From assembly GCA_051252005.1 (NCBI GenBank), contig JBPOEZ010000001.1:541190-605189 (forward strand): 64,000 nucleotides of DNA, read 5' to 3'. Below are positions 43,774-53,667 of this stretch, piece by piece. A program made the position numbers and the translations under genes. The DNA comes from JACOMS01 sp051252005 (lineage in GTDB: Bacteria; Pseudomonadota; Alphaproteobacteria; Caulobacterales; Maricaulaceae). Within the stretch, counting starts at the first letter, position 1, and every line of letters begins with the position of its first letter. The notes beneath the pieces are model-generated. The model saw nothing but the letters and a program-made list of their open reading frames with translations, made no database searches and had not been told where the DNA came from.

Positions 43774-46655
43774 GCCAGACACAATCCGAAGCCCAGCTTG
43801 AAGAGAGCCTAATCAAACGCCTTGGCGGTTTGGGCTATGACCGTGTGACCATCCCGGACGAGGCGGCGCTGCTGGCGAACCTGAAAACCCAACTTGAAAA
43901 ATTTAATGAAACCGCGTTTAGCGGTGCCGAGTTTGACCGTATCGTCAACCATCTGGATCAGGGCGGGGTGTTTGACCGGGCGCATCGATTGCGGGATTGG
44001 TATAACCTGACCCGTGATGACGGCACGTCCGACTATATCCGCTTTATGAATACGGAGCATTGGTGCCGCAATGAATATCAAGTCACGAACCAGATCACGA
44101 TGGAGGGGCGATATAAGAACCGTTATGACGTGACGCTTTTGGTCAATGGTTTGCCGCTTGTACAGATTGAGCTTAAGCGGCGCGGGCTGGAGCTCAAAGA
44201 AGCGTTTAACCAGATCAACCGTTATCACCGCCATACATTTTGGGCCAATACGGCGCTGTTCCAATATGTGCAGCTCTTTGTCATCTCCAACGGGGTGAAC
44301 ACCAAATATTACGCCAATAACCGCAAGCAGAGCTTTAAACAGACCTTTTACTGGGCGGATGAAAACAACACCCAAATCACCCAGCTCGATCAATTTGCGG
44401 ATGCATTCCTTGAAAAATGTCACGTCTCCAAGATGATAGCGAAATATATCGTCTTGCATGAAAGCGACCGGATATTGATGGCGCTGCGGCCCTATCAATA
44501 TTACGCGGTCGAGAAGATTGTCGATAAGGTCGTGAACTCACATGACAATGGCTATATCTGGCATACCACCGGATCGGGCAAAACCCTGACCAGCTTCAAG
44601 GCGTCGCAAATCATCATGGATTTGCCCAAGGTGGATAAGGTCATCTTTGTCGTCGACCGCGCCGATCTGGATTATCAGACCACGAAAGAGTTTAATCACT
44701 TTAGCGATGGCAGCGTTGACGGCACGGAGAACACGGCGGCGCTGGTGGGGCAATTTGAAAACCCGGATGTGAAGCTCACGGTCACGACGATCCAAAAGCT
44801 CAACAACGCCATCTCGCCGGGACGCTACCAAAAGGCGATGCAGGCGATGGCGGGTACCCGTGTGGTCTTTGTGTTTGATGAATGTCACCGCTCTCAATTT
44901 GGCGATACCCATAAACGCATTGTCGAATTTTTTCCGAACCATCAAATGTTCGGCTTTACAGGCACGCCTATATTCAAAGAAAATGCAGGCAAGAACCAGC
45001 ATGGCAAGCGCACGACAAAAATGCTGTTTGGGGATTGCCTTCATAAATATGTGATTACCGATGCGATCCGTGATCAAAATGTGTTGAAATTCGCGGTGGA
45101 ATATTGGGGGCGGCTTGACCTGACGGACGGGCTTGGCGGCGAAGAAAAAGTCACCGCCATCGACATCAAAGAGTTTTTCGAAGACGAAGACCGGATCACT
45201 AAAAATATTGATTGGGTGATCGAGAACCACCGCAAGAAAACCCATGACCAGCAATTCTCCGCGATGATGTGCGTCGGTTCCGTTGACATGCTGATTAAGT
45301 ATTATGACATCTTCAAGGCCAAGAGAGCCAATGGGGAGCATAAGCTACGCGTGGGCGCGATCTTTACCTATGCGGCCAATGAGAATGATGATGATGCTAA
45401 CGGCCTGCTCGATGATGTGAGCGTTGATCTGGGCCCGCCGGATAGCGTGCGGCCCCATACGCGCGAAAAGTTGGATGAGATGATCGCCGATTATAACGCG
45501 GCCTATAAGACGAAATTCTCTACCGACAGCAAGCAGTTCTACGCCTATTACAAAGACCTCTCGAAGCGGATGAAAGACCGCGAGAAGGAAAGCTTTAAGG
45601 ACGCGGACAGGCTGGATATTTTGCTCGTGGTCAATATGTTCCTGACCGGGTTTGATGCCAAGAAGCTCAACACGCTCTATGTGGATAAGAGCTTGCGTTA
45701 TCATGGCCTCATTCAGGCTTATTCGCGTACCAATCGCATTCTTAATGAGCGCAAGTCCCATGGCAACATTGTTGTGTTTCGTAACCTCAAAGACGCCACA
45801 GACGAAGCCATCGCGCTGTTTTCAAATAAGGATGCTATCGAGGACATCATCATCAAGCCCTACCGCGACTATGTGGAGCAGTTTGACGCGGCGGTGGAGT
45901 TACTGATTTCCATAGCTCCAACGCCGGATGATGTGAACGGCCTGCCCAGCGAGGTTGAGCAGCTTGAATTTATCAAGGCGTTCCGCGTCTTGATGCGGGT
46001 TCGCAACGTACTGATGACCTATTCTGAGTTTACATGGGATGATGTGAATATGTCGGCCCAGCGCTTTGAGGATTTTAAGAGCAAATATCTCGACCTTTAC
46101 GAAGACACCAAAGAGGCGGACGGCGAAGCGGCCTCCATCATTGATGACGTGGATTTTGAGCTGGAGCTAATCCAGCGCGACGAAATCAATGTCGCCTATA
46201 TATTGGAACTGCTCGCCAAGCTGGTCAGTGAAGATGAAGACTATCTCGCTATGTCGGATGATGACAAAGCCGATGCCATGAAGAATATTCTCAAAATGCT
46301 CGAAGGTGAAGTGCAGCTTCGTTCCAAGCGCGAGCTGATCGAGAAGTTCATCAATGAGCAAATGCCCAAAATTAGCACCAGCGCTCAAGTCAAAGAAAGC
46401 TTTGACGTATTCTGGCGAGAAGAGCAGATCGCGGCGCTGGATGAGCTTTGCGAGGAAGAAGGCCTATTCGAACACAACGTTCAAAAGATCATCTCTGATT
46501 TGAATTTCACTGGCCAAGAACCCCTTCGAGCTGCGGTCGTGTCTTCTATGCAGCGAAAGCCCAGAATATTAGAGCGAGGCTCAGTCATCGACCGGATCAC
46601 TGAAAAGATTATGAAGTTGGTGAGAACCTTTGAAGATGATATAGGTGGCGGGTGA
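43770..46655 (+). CDS. hsdR: Type I restriction endonuclease subunit
   Basis: This is the 961-residue motor and nuclease subunit of the type I enzyme. The N-terminal nuclease domain shows the D..ExK pattern in RYDVTLLVNG and QIELKRRG. The helicase has Walker A HTTGSGKT, motif II DECHR, GFTGTP and the late YSRTNR motif. The C-terminal helical region docks to HsdM. It cuts unmethylated DNA after translocation. It overlaps fic by four bases. Confidence 0.95.
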   Translation: MSQTQSEAQLEESLIKRLGGLGYDRVTIPDEAALLANLKTQLEKFNETAFSGAEFDRIVNHLDQGGVFDRAHRLRDWYNLTRDDGTSDYIRFMNTEHWCRNEYQVTNQITMEGRYKNRYDVTLLVNGLPLVQIELKRRGLELKEAFNQINRYHRHTFWANTALFQYVQLFVISNGVNTKYYANNRKQSFKQTFYWADENNTQITQLDQFADAFLEKCHVSKMIAKYIVLHESDRILMALRPYQYYAVEKIVDKVVNSHDNGYIWHTTGSGKTLTSFKASQIIMDLPKVDKVIFVVDRADLDYQTTKEFNHFSDGSVDGTENTAALVGQFENPDVKLTVTTIQKLNNAISPGRYQKAMQAMAGTRVVFVFDECHRSQFGDTHKRIVEFFPNHQMFGFTGTPIFKENAGKNQHGKRTTKMLFGDCLHKYVITDAIRDQNVLKFAVEYWGRLDLTDGLGGEEKVTAIDIKEFFEDEDRITKNIDWVIENHRKKTHDQQFSAMMCVGSVDMLIKYYDIFKAKRANGEHKLRVGAIFTYAANENDDDANGLLDDVSVDLGPPDSVRPHTREKLDEMIADYNAAYKTKFSTDSKQFYAYYKDLSKRMKDREKESFKDADRLDILLVVNMFLTGFDAKKLNTLYVDKSLRYHGLIQAYSRTNRILNERKSHGNIVVFRNLKDATDEAIALFSNKDAIEDIIIKPYRDYVEQFDAAVELLISIAPTPDDVNGLPSEVEQLEFIKAFRVLMRVRNVLMTYSEFTWDDVNMSAQRFEDFKSKYLDLYEDTKEADGEAASIIDDVDFELELIQRDEINVAYILELLAKLVSEDEDYLAMSDDDKADAMKNILKMLEGEVQLRSKRELIEKFINEQMPKISTSAQVKESFDVFWREEQIAALDELCEEEGLFEHNVQKIISDLNFTGQEPLRAAVVSSMQRKPRILERGSVIDRITEKIMKLVRTFEDDIGGG

Positions 46656-46962
46656 TGACGGGGGGCTTCAATCTCTTAAGCTGTGAATGCACGGGAACGG
46701 CGCGGGGGTGAATTACACGTTTCCACATTTCAGACTTTGACCAAGTTGGGAATGGTGAGAACCTAAGGCTAAGGCGAGCTGGTTTGGGAGGGGGCAATCC
46801 CTCAGGCTTTCGTTTGGGGCACCAATGTCACCAGAACAAAAAACCTTAACACAGATTTACGCGTCAATACCTCAAAGCGCTCTTTCTTCGCTTCTCGTGG
46901 TTACTATGTAGTTACTTTTGTAAAATAAAAATGACGGATATTGCTCTAAGTTATTGATTTTA
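46656..46962. other. Right end of the island without a gene
   Basis: No gene is seen. The segment carries GTGGTTACTATGTAGTTACTTTTG at 46897-46920, which repeats the left-end motif GTGGTTACTATGTNGTTA with one difference. It lies 43 bases inside the right attachment repeat, as expected of a recombinase arm site. Confidence 0.5.
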
Positions 46963-47040
<78 letters not shown>

Positions 47041-47185
47041 TTGCACGCGCGGGTCTTACGGTATTGTGGAGACTTGCGCAATGGGGACTGAGCGGAAAAG
47101 TTCATTGTTCGCGGATTACGCGCCGAGCGCCTGAATCCGCACATTAAGCATTGAAAAGCGTGCGGGATTTGCCCAAAAGCAGGGG

Positions 47186-48145
47186 ATGATACGCCAGTTC
47201 TTACCTTTGTTGTTTCTGATCTGCCTTGCGGCCCTTAGTGGGTGCGAACAGGGCGGGTCAGTCGACGGCAAGGTGCAGGCTGCGCGGGCGCGAAATGACG
47301 GCCCCGCGATGTGGGTTGTTAAGGACCATGACAGCACGCTCTACCTTTACGGAACCGTGCATTTGTTGCCCAGTGATTTAGATTGGCAGCGCGATGATAT
47401 GAAAGACGCCTTCAAAGAGGCCGGTACTGTATTTTTTGAACTTGATACGGGCAGGGCGGGGCAACTTGAAGCGAGTTTGCTGACGCAGCAATTAGGGCTC
47501 ATCAGTAGCGGGACACGGCTTTCTGATCGGCTAGATAATTATCAACTAAAACTTTTAGAAGCTGCCGCGAATAATGGAAATTTGCCGTTGGCGTCTCTGG
47601 ATAGTATGAGGCCGTGGCTTGCGAGCGAGTTTCTGACTGTAGCGGCTGCTGGCAATGCAGGGCTTTCGCCTGATCTAGCAGCCGATGAAGCCCTAAAGAG
47701 TCGCGCGCAGCGTCTGGGTAAAAATATTGTCTATCTGGACACGACGGAATGCCAAATTCGCGCAACCTCGGATCAACCGGACTTTGTACAGATGATGTTG
47801 CTGACGGATACTTTGGAAGGGTTTGGTTCAATCGGTAGTAATCTATCCAAAATCGCTGATGCGTGGTCTGTTGGCCAAGTAGATTATTTGACGGCGAAGA
47901 CTGTGATTGCGTTATCGTCTCGCTCTCCAGAACTTTACAACACGCTACTCAAGGACAGAAATAGGGAGTGGGCCGGGGAGTTCACCCGCTTTATGGAAGG
48001 TAATGACACGGGTTTTGCGGCCGTAGGCGCGGCGCATTTGCTGGGTGAAGACAGCGTTCAGAACTTTCTTCGCGACCAGGGCTACGTCGTGTCGCGTTAC
48101 TATGCGTTCCAAGGCGAAAATGTCATCAAACCCGTGTTTCAATAA
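47186..48145 (+). CDS. TraB/GumN-family lipoprotein
   Basis: This 319-residue protein has a lipobox (ALSGC, about Cys20) and the TraB/GumN fold landmarks YLYGTVHLLP, FFELDTG near the N-terminus and AVGAAHLLGEDSVQNFLRDQGY near the C-terminus, containing the two GxH motifs. The family is related to Tiki/EreA-type putative metalloproteases, but its bacterial substrates are unknown. The ATG at 47186 has purines directly before it and no well-spaced Shine-Dalgarno, so the start is moderately sure. Confidence 0.85.
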   Translation: MIRQFLPLLFLICLAALSGCEQGGSVDGKVQAARARNDGPAMWVVKDHDSTLYLYGTVHLLPSDLDWQRDDMKDAFKEAGTVFFELDTGRAGQLEASLLTQQLGLISSGTRLSDRLDNYQLKLLEAAANNGNLPLASLDSMRPWLASEFLTVAAAGNAGLSPDLAADEALKSRAQRLGKNIVYLDTTECQIRATSDQPDFVQMMLLTDTLEGFGSIGSNLSKIADAWSVGQVDYLTAKTVIALSSRSPELYNTLLKDRNREWAGEFTRFMEGNDTGFAAVGAAHLLGEDSVQNFLRDQGYVVSRYYAFQGENVIKPVFQ

Positions 48146-48204
48146 GGCGGCTTTAACGCCTGAATAATGTCCCTGTGCTATAGGCGGTGCAGAGGAGATT
48201 AACC

Positions 48205-49278
48205 GTGGACCCCATTCAAGTTATACCCGTTATCATGTCAGGCGGCGCAGGCTCGCGGCTTTGGCCCTTGTCGCGTCAGGCTATGCCAAAACAGCTTCTG
48301 CCTTTAGTCACTGAGCTGACTATGGTTCAGGAAACGGCTCTACGGTTTGGCGGGACGGGGTTTGGCGCTCCGGTGTTTATATGTAATGCGCTTCATGCCG
48401 CGCCTATTGAAGCGCAAATGAAGGCTATAGATACAGAGGTGGACGCCGTAATTATCGAGCCCGCGGGGCGGAATACGGCCCCCTGCGCGGTTGTAGCGGC
48501 CTGTCACGTACAAAAAACCAGTCCCGGCGCCTTGGTGTTACTTGTGCCTGCGGATCATCACGTTCGCGACCCTCAGGCGTTCCGCGAAGCGATAGAGGCG
48601 GCCATCCCAGCCGCGAAAGCAGGGCATCTTGTTACGTTCGGCATTACGCCTGATAGGCCCGAGACCGGTTACGGATATATACAAAAAGGTGGAGCGCTTA
48701 TGGACGGTGTAAGCCAGGTCGCGGCGTTCAAGGAAAAACCGGATGCGGCAACGGCCGCGCGCTACATTTATACCGGTGAGTATGCTTGGAATGCAGGTAT
48801 ATTCTTGTTTTCCCCGGACGCGTTCTTAGGCGAGGTTGGTCAATTTGTGCCAGAAATTGGCGAGCAAGCTCTAAAAGCCTATGAGAAAGCGGTGTCAGAG
48901 GGTAAGCGTATCAAGCTTGATGCCGAGACCTTTGCAGCCTGTCCGGCCGAATCGATTGACTATGCGGTAATGGAGACGACGGGAAAAGCGGCGGTCGTGC
49001 CGTGCGATATAGGTTGGAGCGACATAGGCTCGTTTGCGTCCCTGCAGGATGTTCGACAGGACGAAACTGGCAATGCGTTATCAGGCGATATCATAACGGT
49101 TAACACGGAAAATAGTCTCATTATGACAGACGGGCCGCTTGTCAGCGCTGTAGGTCTCAATAATGTGGCAATTATTGTGCATGAAGGGCAAATTCTAGTT
49201 ACGCATCTTGATGCTGCGCAGGACGTAAAAGCCGTTGTTGAGCAGTTGAAGAAAAGTAATCAAACGCAAAGACTTTGA
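48205..49278 (+). CDS. Mannose-1-phosphate guanylyltransferase
   Basis: It makes GDP-mannose from mannose 1-phosphate and GTP for polysaccharides or glycoconjugates. The 357-residue form has the nucleotide-binding start PVIMSGGAGSRLWPLSR, the VPADHHV motif, the AFKEKPD segment and NAGIFLF. It lacks the C-terminal cupin isomerase domain of bifunctional ManC/AlgA, although a short beta tail remains. GTG 48205 was chosen because AGAGGAG lies at 48191-48197; GTG 48187 is also in frame. GlmM, another sugar-phosphate enzyme, follows. Confidence 0.92.
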   Translation: MDPIQVIPVIMSGGAGSRLWPLSRQAMPKQLLPLVTELTMVQETALRFGGTGFGAPVFICNALHAAPIEAQMKAIDTEVDAVIIEPAGRNTAPCAVVAACHVQKTSPGALVLLVPADHHVRDPQAFREAIEAAIPAAKAGHLVTFGITPDRPETGYGYIQKGGALMDGVSQVAAFKEKPDAATAARYIYTGEYAWNAGIFLFSPDAFLGEVGQFVPEIGEQALKAYEKAVSEGKRIKLDAETFAACPAESIDYAVMETTGKAAVVPCDIGWSDIGSFASLQDVRQDETGNALSGDIITVNTENSLIMTDGPLVSAVGLNNVAIIVHEGQILVTHLDAAQDVKAVVEQLKKSNQTQRL

Positions 49279-49400
49279 TTTTGCATTCGGGGTAAAGATG
49301 CGCTAAAGGCAACGCGGGGCGTAGTAAGACGCAGTGTATGTGAGGCGGCGGTGTATGCTGATAGGTTCACATGGGCTGAGAATTTTGCGACGTATATAAC

Positions 49401-49453
49401 AGACAATTTTTGTCTACTTGGATTCATCCATTCGTTATTGCGGCGCAGTAACG
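49401..49453. promoter_or_regulatory. Inverted repeats before glmM
   Basis: AGACAA-TTT-TTGTCT (49401-49415) is a perfect inverted repeat. CGTTATTGC-GGC-GCAGTAACG (49433-49453) is near-perfect. Both lie in the 198-base gap between the guanylyltransferase gene and glmM, close to the likely promoter. They could be operator sites. Confidence 0.35.
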
Positions 49454-49476
49454 TCTATGTTTCATAAGGTGGGATT

Positions 49477-50835
49477 ATGACTAGCAAACGGAAATTTTTT
49501 GGCACGGACGGTATTAGAGGTCGCGCTAATTTAGGCAAACTTACACCAGATAACGTCATGCGGTTTGGCATGGCTGCTGGAAAATACTTCCAAAACGACG
49601 GGCAAGGAAAGCACACAGTCGTAATCGGTAAAGATACGCGATTATCTGGCTATATGATTGAACCTGCCCTTGTAGCTGGGTTCTCAGCTGTGGGTATGGA
49701 TGTCAAAACATTCGGGCCTTTGCCAACATCCGGAGTCTCTTTGATGACACGGACGTTGCGCGCCGATCTTGGCGTGATGATCACGGCTTCGCATAATCAT
49801 TTTGAAGATAATGGCATTAAGCTATTTGGTCCTGACGGTCGTAAGCTCTCCGACGAAGCCGAGCTCATCATTGAAGGCTTGATGGAAGAGAAGTGGAAGC
49901 ACGGGCTTGCCGATTCTCCTAATTTAGGCCGAGTGCGGCGCTACGAGGATGTTCAGGCGCGGTATATTGAAATCGTGAAGTCTACATTCCCAAAAAACAT
50001 GCGCCTCGCCGGTATGAAAATCGTGATCGATTGCGCGAATGGCGCAGCCTACCGCACGGCTCCTGATACGCTTTGGGAACTTGGAGCCGAAGAAGTTATT
50101 GCGATTGGTGTTGAGCCCAATGGCCGAAATATCAATGAAGGGTGCGGATCAACTAGCACTGGCTTGCTCGCTGAAACTGTTGTTAAAAATGGCGCGCATG
50201 TAGGCATTGCTCTAGACGGCGACGCGGACAGATTAATTATGTGCGATGAAAAGGGCAGGATTATAGATGGTGATCAACTCCTGGGCCTCATTGGCACGGG
50301 GTGGCACACCTCTGGGCAATTAGCGAAGCCAGGTATCGTGGCGACGATTATGTCCAATTTGGGCCTCGAGCGGCATTTAAAAGATCAAAGTCTGTCGCTC
50401 ATCCGAACCAACGTCGGTGACCGTCATGTTGCCGCGCGCATGCGGACAGAAGGATATAATGTTGGCGGCGAACAGTCCGGTCATATCTTGATGACAGATT
50501 TCTCTCCAACGGGCGATGGCACTGTGGCGGCTCTTCAGGTTCTTGCGGAAATCATTCGCCAACAGCGCCCTGCCAGTGAGGTTCTGAACGTCTTCGAAAC
50601 TGTCCCTCAGCTTCTCAAAAATGTTCGTTATGATGGACACTCGCCGATGGATAATCCGAGCGTATTATCAGCCATTGAAGACGCGCGGTCTAATATGGGT
50701 AATTGCGGCCGTATTCTTGTACGGGCGTCCGGAACTGAGCCTGTGATCCGTGTCATGGCGGAAGGTGACGATCCAGCACTCGTAGAGAAGGTCACGAATG
50801 ACCTTGTTGAGTTTATCCGAAGAAGCGCTGCTTAG
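49477..50835 (+). CDS. glmM: Phosphoglucosamine mutase
   Basis: It converts glucosamine 6-phosphate to glucosamine 1-phosphate for UDP-GlcNAc and so for peptidoglycan and lipid A. The 452-residue protein has FFGTDGIRGRAN at the start, the phosphoserine loop MITASHNHFEDNG, the metal loop DGDADR and the C-terminal RASGTEPVIRVMAE. The usual Pro after ASHN is His here, which is a minor variation. Confidence 0.95.
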   Translation: MTSKRKFFGTDGIRGRANLGKLTPDNVMRFGMAAGKYFQNDGQGKHTVVIGKDTRLSGYMIEPALVAGFSAVGMDVKTFGPLPTSGVSLMTRTLRADLGVMITASHNHFEDNGIKLFGPDGRKLSDEAELIIEGLMEEKWKHGLADSPNLGRVRRYEDVQARYIEIVKSTFPKNMRLAGMKIVIDCANGAAYRTAPDTLWELGAEEVIAIGVEPNGRNINEGCGSTSTGLLAETVVKNGAHVGIALDGDADRLIMCDEKGRIIDGDQLLGLIGTGWHTSGQLAKPGIVATIMSNLGLERHLKDQSLSLIRTNVGDRHVAARMRTEGYNVGGEQSGHILMTDFSPTGDGTVAALQVLAEIIRQQRPASEVLNVFETVPQLLKNVRYDGHSPMDNPSVLSAIEDARSNMGNCGRILVRASGTEPVIRVMAEGDDPALVEKVTNDLVEFIRRSAA

Positions 50836-50904
50836 CGGCTTTTCTGCGTGGTATTATTCCTCGCGGACAATTCAATTTTAGTGAGTGAATCTCAAGGGTA
50901 TGAT

Positions 50905-50928
50905 TTTGCCGCCGTACAGGGCGGCAAA
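50905..50928. terminator. Hairpin between convergent glmM and topA
   Basis: TTTGCCGCC pairs with GGCGGCAAA over nine bases around a six-base loop. It lies in the 125-base space between two convergent stops. No long T-run follows on either strand, so termination strength is uncertain. Confidence 0.5.
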
Positions 50929-50960
50929 GTACTCAAGCTGACACGGTAGAACCGCCAAGC

Positions 50961-53576
50961 TTATTCTTTAGCGGGTGATGCTTTCTTTGCCGCAGGCTTT
51001 TTTTTGGCTGCGGGTTTCTTTTTAGCTGCAGGTTTTTTCTTAGCTGGGGCCTTCTTTTTCGCGGCAGGTTTTTTCTTTTTACCGCCTTTAGCTTCCTTCT
51101 CGGCTATATATTCCAGCGCCATATCAATGGTTATGTCTTCGGGTGGTGTGCCTTTGGGGATGGTTGCATTGATTTTTTCATATTTGACATAGGCACCGTA
51201 ACGGCCTTCCATGATGGTAATAGGTTTTTCAGTTTTGGGATGCTTGCCTAAGTCTTTAAGAACGGTGCCGCCGCGTCCTCGGCCCGGATTGGCACGTTTG
51301 TCGGCTAGCCGCGCGACAGCTTCGTTCATGCCCAATGTGAACATTTCTTCGGGATCTTTAAGGCTCACATAAGTTGTATTATGTTTGATATAAGGTCCGA
51401 AACGTCCCGGGGCCGTTATGATTTGATTGCCGTCTTCTGGATGGCTGCCAATTTTTCGCGGCAGATTAATCAGACGTATGCCCTTTTCAAGGTCCATTGC
51501 GCTAACGTCCCAAGTCTTGGGTAGACCGGTTCTCTTGGGCTTTTTCTCGGTTTCCATCTCCACATAAGGTCCGAACCGTCCACTTTTAAGGACAATGTCT
51601 TTGCCAGTTTCTGGATGTGGTCCTAAGACTTTGTCTTCTACCTGTTCAGCCTGTTCGCCTTGGCCGAAGGGGCGGGTGAATTTGCATTCAGGGTAGTTTG
51701 AGCACCCAACAAAAGCGCCGTAACGTCCGAGTTTAAGGCTAAGCTCTCCGTCATCACAAACTGTGCATTTGCGCGGGTCGGAGCCGTCCTCCTTGTCTGG
51801 GAATACAAGAGGGCGAAGGGAAATATTAAGCGCGTCAAGCACGTGGGTAACGCGAAGTTCTTTGGTGCCGTCAACGTGGGCTGAGAATTGGTCCCAGAAA
51901 TCACGGAGCAGCTTTTTCCACTCCAAGTCACCCGCAGAGACCTTATCAAGCCGTTCTTCGAGATCCGCCGTGTAATCGTATTGGACATATTTAGAAAAGA
52001 AGTTTTCTAAAAACGCGATGACTAAGCGGCCTTTATCGGCAGGCGTAAATCGGCGTTTTTCATGGGTGACGTATTCGCGGTCCTGAAGGACTTTAAGGAT
52101 TGAGGCGTAAGTTGATGGGCGGCCAATTCCGAGTTCTTCCATACGTTTTACAAGGCTTGCCTCGGAGTAGCGAGGCGGCGGCTGCGTAAAGTGTTGGTCG
52201 GCGTTAGTTTCCGTTGGTTTTGCGCCGTCGCCTTTATAAACAGGCGGGAGTACGCGGCTTTCATCATTATCAGAATCGTCTTCAGGCTTAGACTTTGTCT
52301 CCTCATAAAGTTTTAGAAAACCTTCAAACTTAATGACTGACCCAGAAGCCCGAAGGCCAACGGTGTCGCCCGCATCAGCGATTTCGATCGTTGTGCGCTC
52401 CATGCGCGCGGATTCCATTTGGCTCGCCATGGCTCGCTTCCAAATAAGGTCGTAGAGCTTATGTTGATCACCTGAGAGACCAACTTTTGACGGATGGCGG
52501 CGAAAACTCGTCGGACGGATAGCTTCGTGAGCCTCTTGGGCATTCTTCGCTTTGCTCTTGTAAACGCGCGGTTTATCCGGACAAAAATCCTCGCCAAACT
52601 CGGACATGATTGTTGCGCGGGCATCAGAGATAGCTTCTTCCACCATCGAGACGCCATCTGTTCGCATATAGGTGATTAGACCAACGGTTTCTCCGTCGAC
52701 ATTGATGCCTTCATAGAGCTTTTGAGCGGTTTGCATTGTGCGAGTTGCAGAGAAGCCTAACTTACGCGACGCGTCTTGTTGTAATGTGGATGTTGTAAAG
52801 GGAGCATAAGGTCTGCGCTGTACGGGTTTCGCTTCAACAGAAACGATGGACATCTTAGCCGTTTCAACTTTTGTCTTTGCGGCCAAAGCGGAGGCTTCGT
52901 TCCCGAGAGAGAATTTTTCTAGCTTTGCTCCGTCCAAGGAGACAAGCTTAGCTGGGAATGTCGTGCCTTTTGACGTTTCAATTTGTGCGTCTACTGACCA
53001 AAATTCTTGGGACTCAAATTGTTCAATTTCTGTTTCACGTTCAGTGATGAGGCGAAGCGCAACAGATTGGACGCGGCCGGCTGAACGCGCGCCAGGGAGC
53101 TTGCGCCAAAGAACAGGCGAGAGCGTAAAGCCAACAAGGTAATCTAGTGCGCGGCGAGCCAGGTAAGCCTCCACCAATTCCATGTCGAGCTGACGCGGTT
53201 TGGCTATCGCCTCTGTAACTGATTTTTTAGTAATGGCGTTGAAGACAACGCGTTCTATATGTTTGTCTTTAAGTGCCTTTTTCTTGGCGAGGACTTCGAG
53301 TAAGTGCCACGAAATAGCTTCACCTTCGCGGTCCGGATCGGTCGCGAGGATCAATTTGTCGGCCGTTTTAAGGGCGTCTACAATGTCTTTGATACGTGTT
53401 TTAGATTTCGTATCTATGGCCCAGGTCATGGCAAAGTCATCATCTGGGTCAACCGAACCATTTTTAGAGGGTAGGTCTCGGACGTGACCAAAACTGGCTA
53501 AGACTTTATAGTCTTTACCGAGATACTTTTCGATCGTTTTGGCTTTCGCCGGGCTCTCAACAATAACAAGATTCAT
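50961..53576 (-). CDS. topA: DNA topoisomerase I
   Basis: It relaxes negative supercoils by type IA strand passage. The 871-residue protein starts MNLVIVESPAKAKTIEKYLG (Toprim domain) and has DPDREGEAI. The active-site Tyr is in GLITYMRTDGV. A zinc-ribbon-type segment with CTVCDDGELSLKLGRYGAFVG and CSNYPEC follows, then repeated topoisomerase C-terminal modules (GRFGPYVE, GRFGPYIK, GRYGAYVK). The last 40 residues are a Lys/Ala/Pro-rich, histone-H1-like tail made of AAKKKP repeats. Confidence 0.97.
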   Translation of the reverse strand: MNLVIVESPAKAKTIEKYLGKDYKVLASFGHVRDLPSKNGSVDPDDDFAMTWAIDTKSKTRIKDIVDALKTADKLILATDPDREGEAISWHLLEVLAKKKALKDKHIERVVFNAITKKSVTEAIAKPRQLDMELVEAYLARRALDYLVGFTLSPVLWRKLPGARSAGRVQSVALRLITERETEIEQFESQEFWSVDAQIETSKGTTFPAKLVSLDGAKLEKFSLGNEASALAAKTKVETAKMSIVSVEAKPVQRRPYAPFTTSTLQQDASRKLGFSATRTMQTAQKLYEGINVDGETVGLITYMRTDGVSMVEEAISDARATIMSEFGEDFCPDKPRVYKSKAKNAQEAHEAIRPTSFRRHPSKVGLSGDQHKLYDLIWKRAMASQMESARMERTTIEIADAGDTVGLRASGSVIKFEGFLKLYEETKSKPEDDSDNDESRVLPPVYKGDGAKPTETNADQHFTQPPPRYSEASLVKRMEELGIGRPSTYASILKVLQDREYVTHEKRRFTPADKGRLVIAFLENFFSKYVQYDYTADLEERLDKVSAGDLEWKKLLRDFWDQFSAHVDGTKELRVTHVLDALNISLRPLVFPDKEDGSDPRKCTVCDDGELSLKLGRYGAFVGCSNYPECKFTRPFGQGEQAEQVEDKVLGPHPETGKDIVLKSGRFGPYVEMETEKKPKRTGLPKTWDVSAMDLEKGIRLINLPRKIGSHPEDGNQIITAPGRFGPYIKHNTTYVSLKDPEEMFTLGMNEAVARLADKRANPGRGRGGTVLKDLGKHPKTEKPITIMEGRYGAYVKYEKINATIPKGTPPEDITIDMALEYIAEKEAKGGKKKKPAAKKKAPAKKKPAAKKKPAAKKKPAAKKASPAKE

Positions 53577-53667
53577 AAAACTACCAATATGGGAGCGCGA
53601 TAAGTCGGCTCAAATGCGCGCGAACATTTGCGGGATGGGCAAGCTAATGTCAACATACGACATGAGG

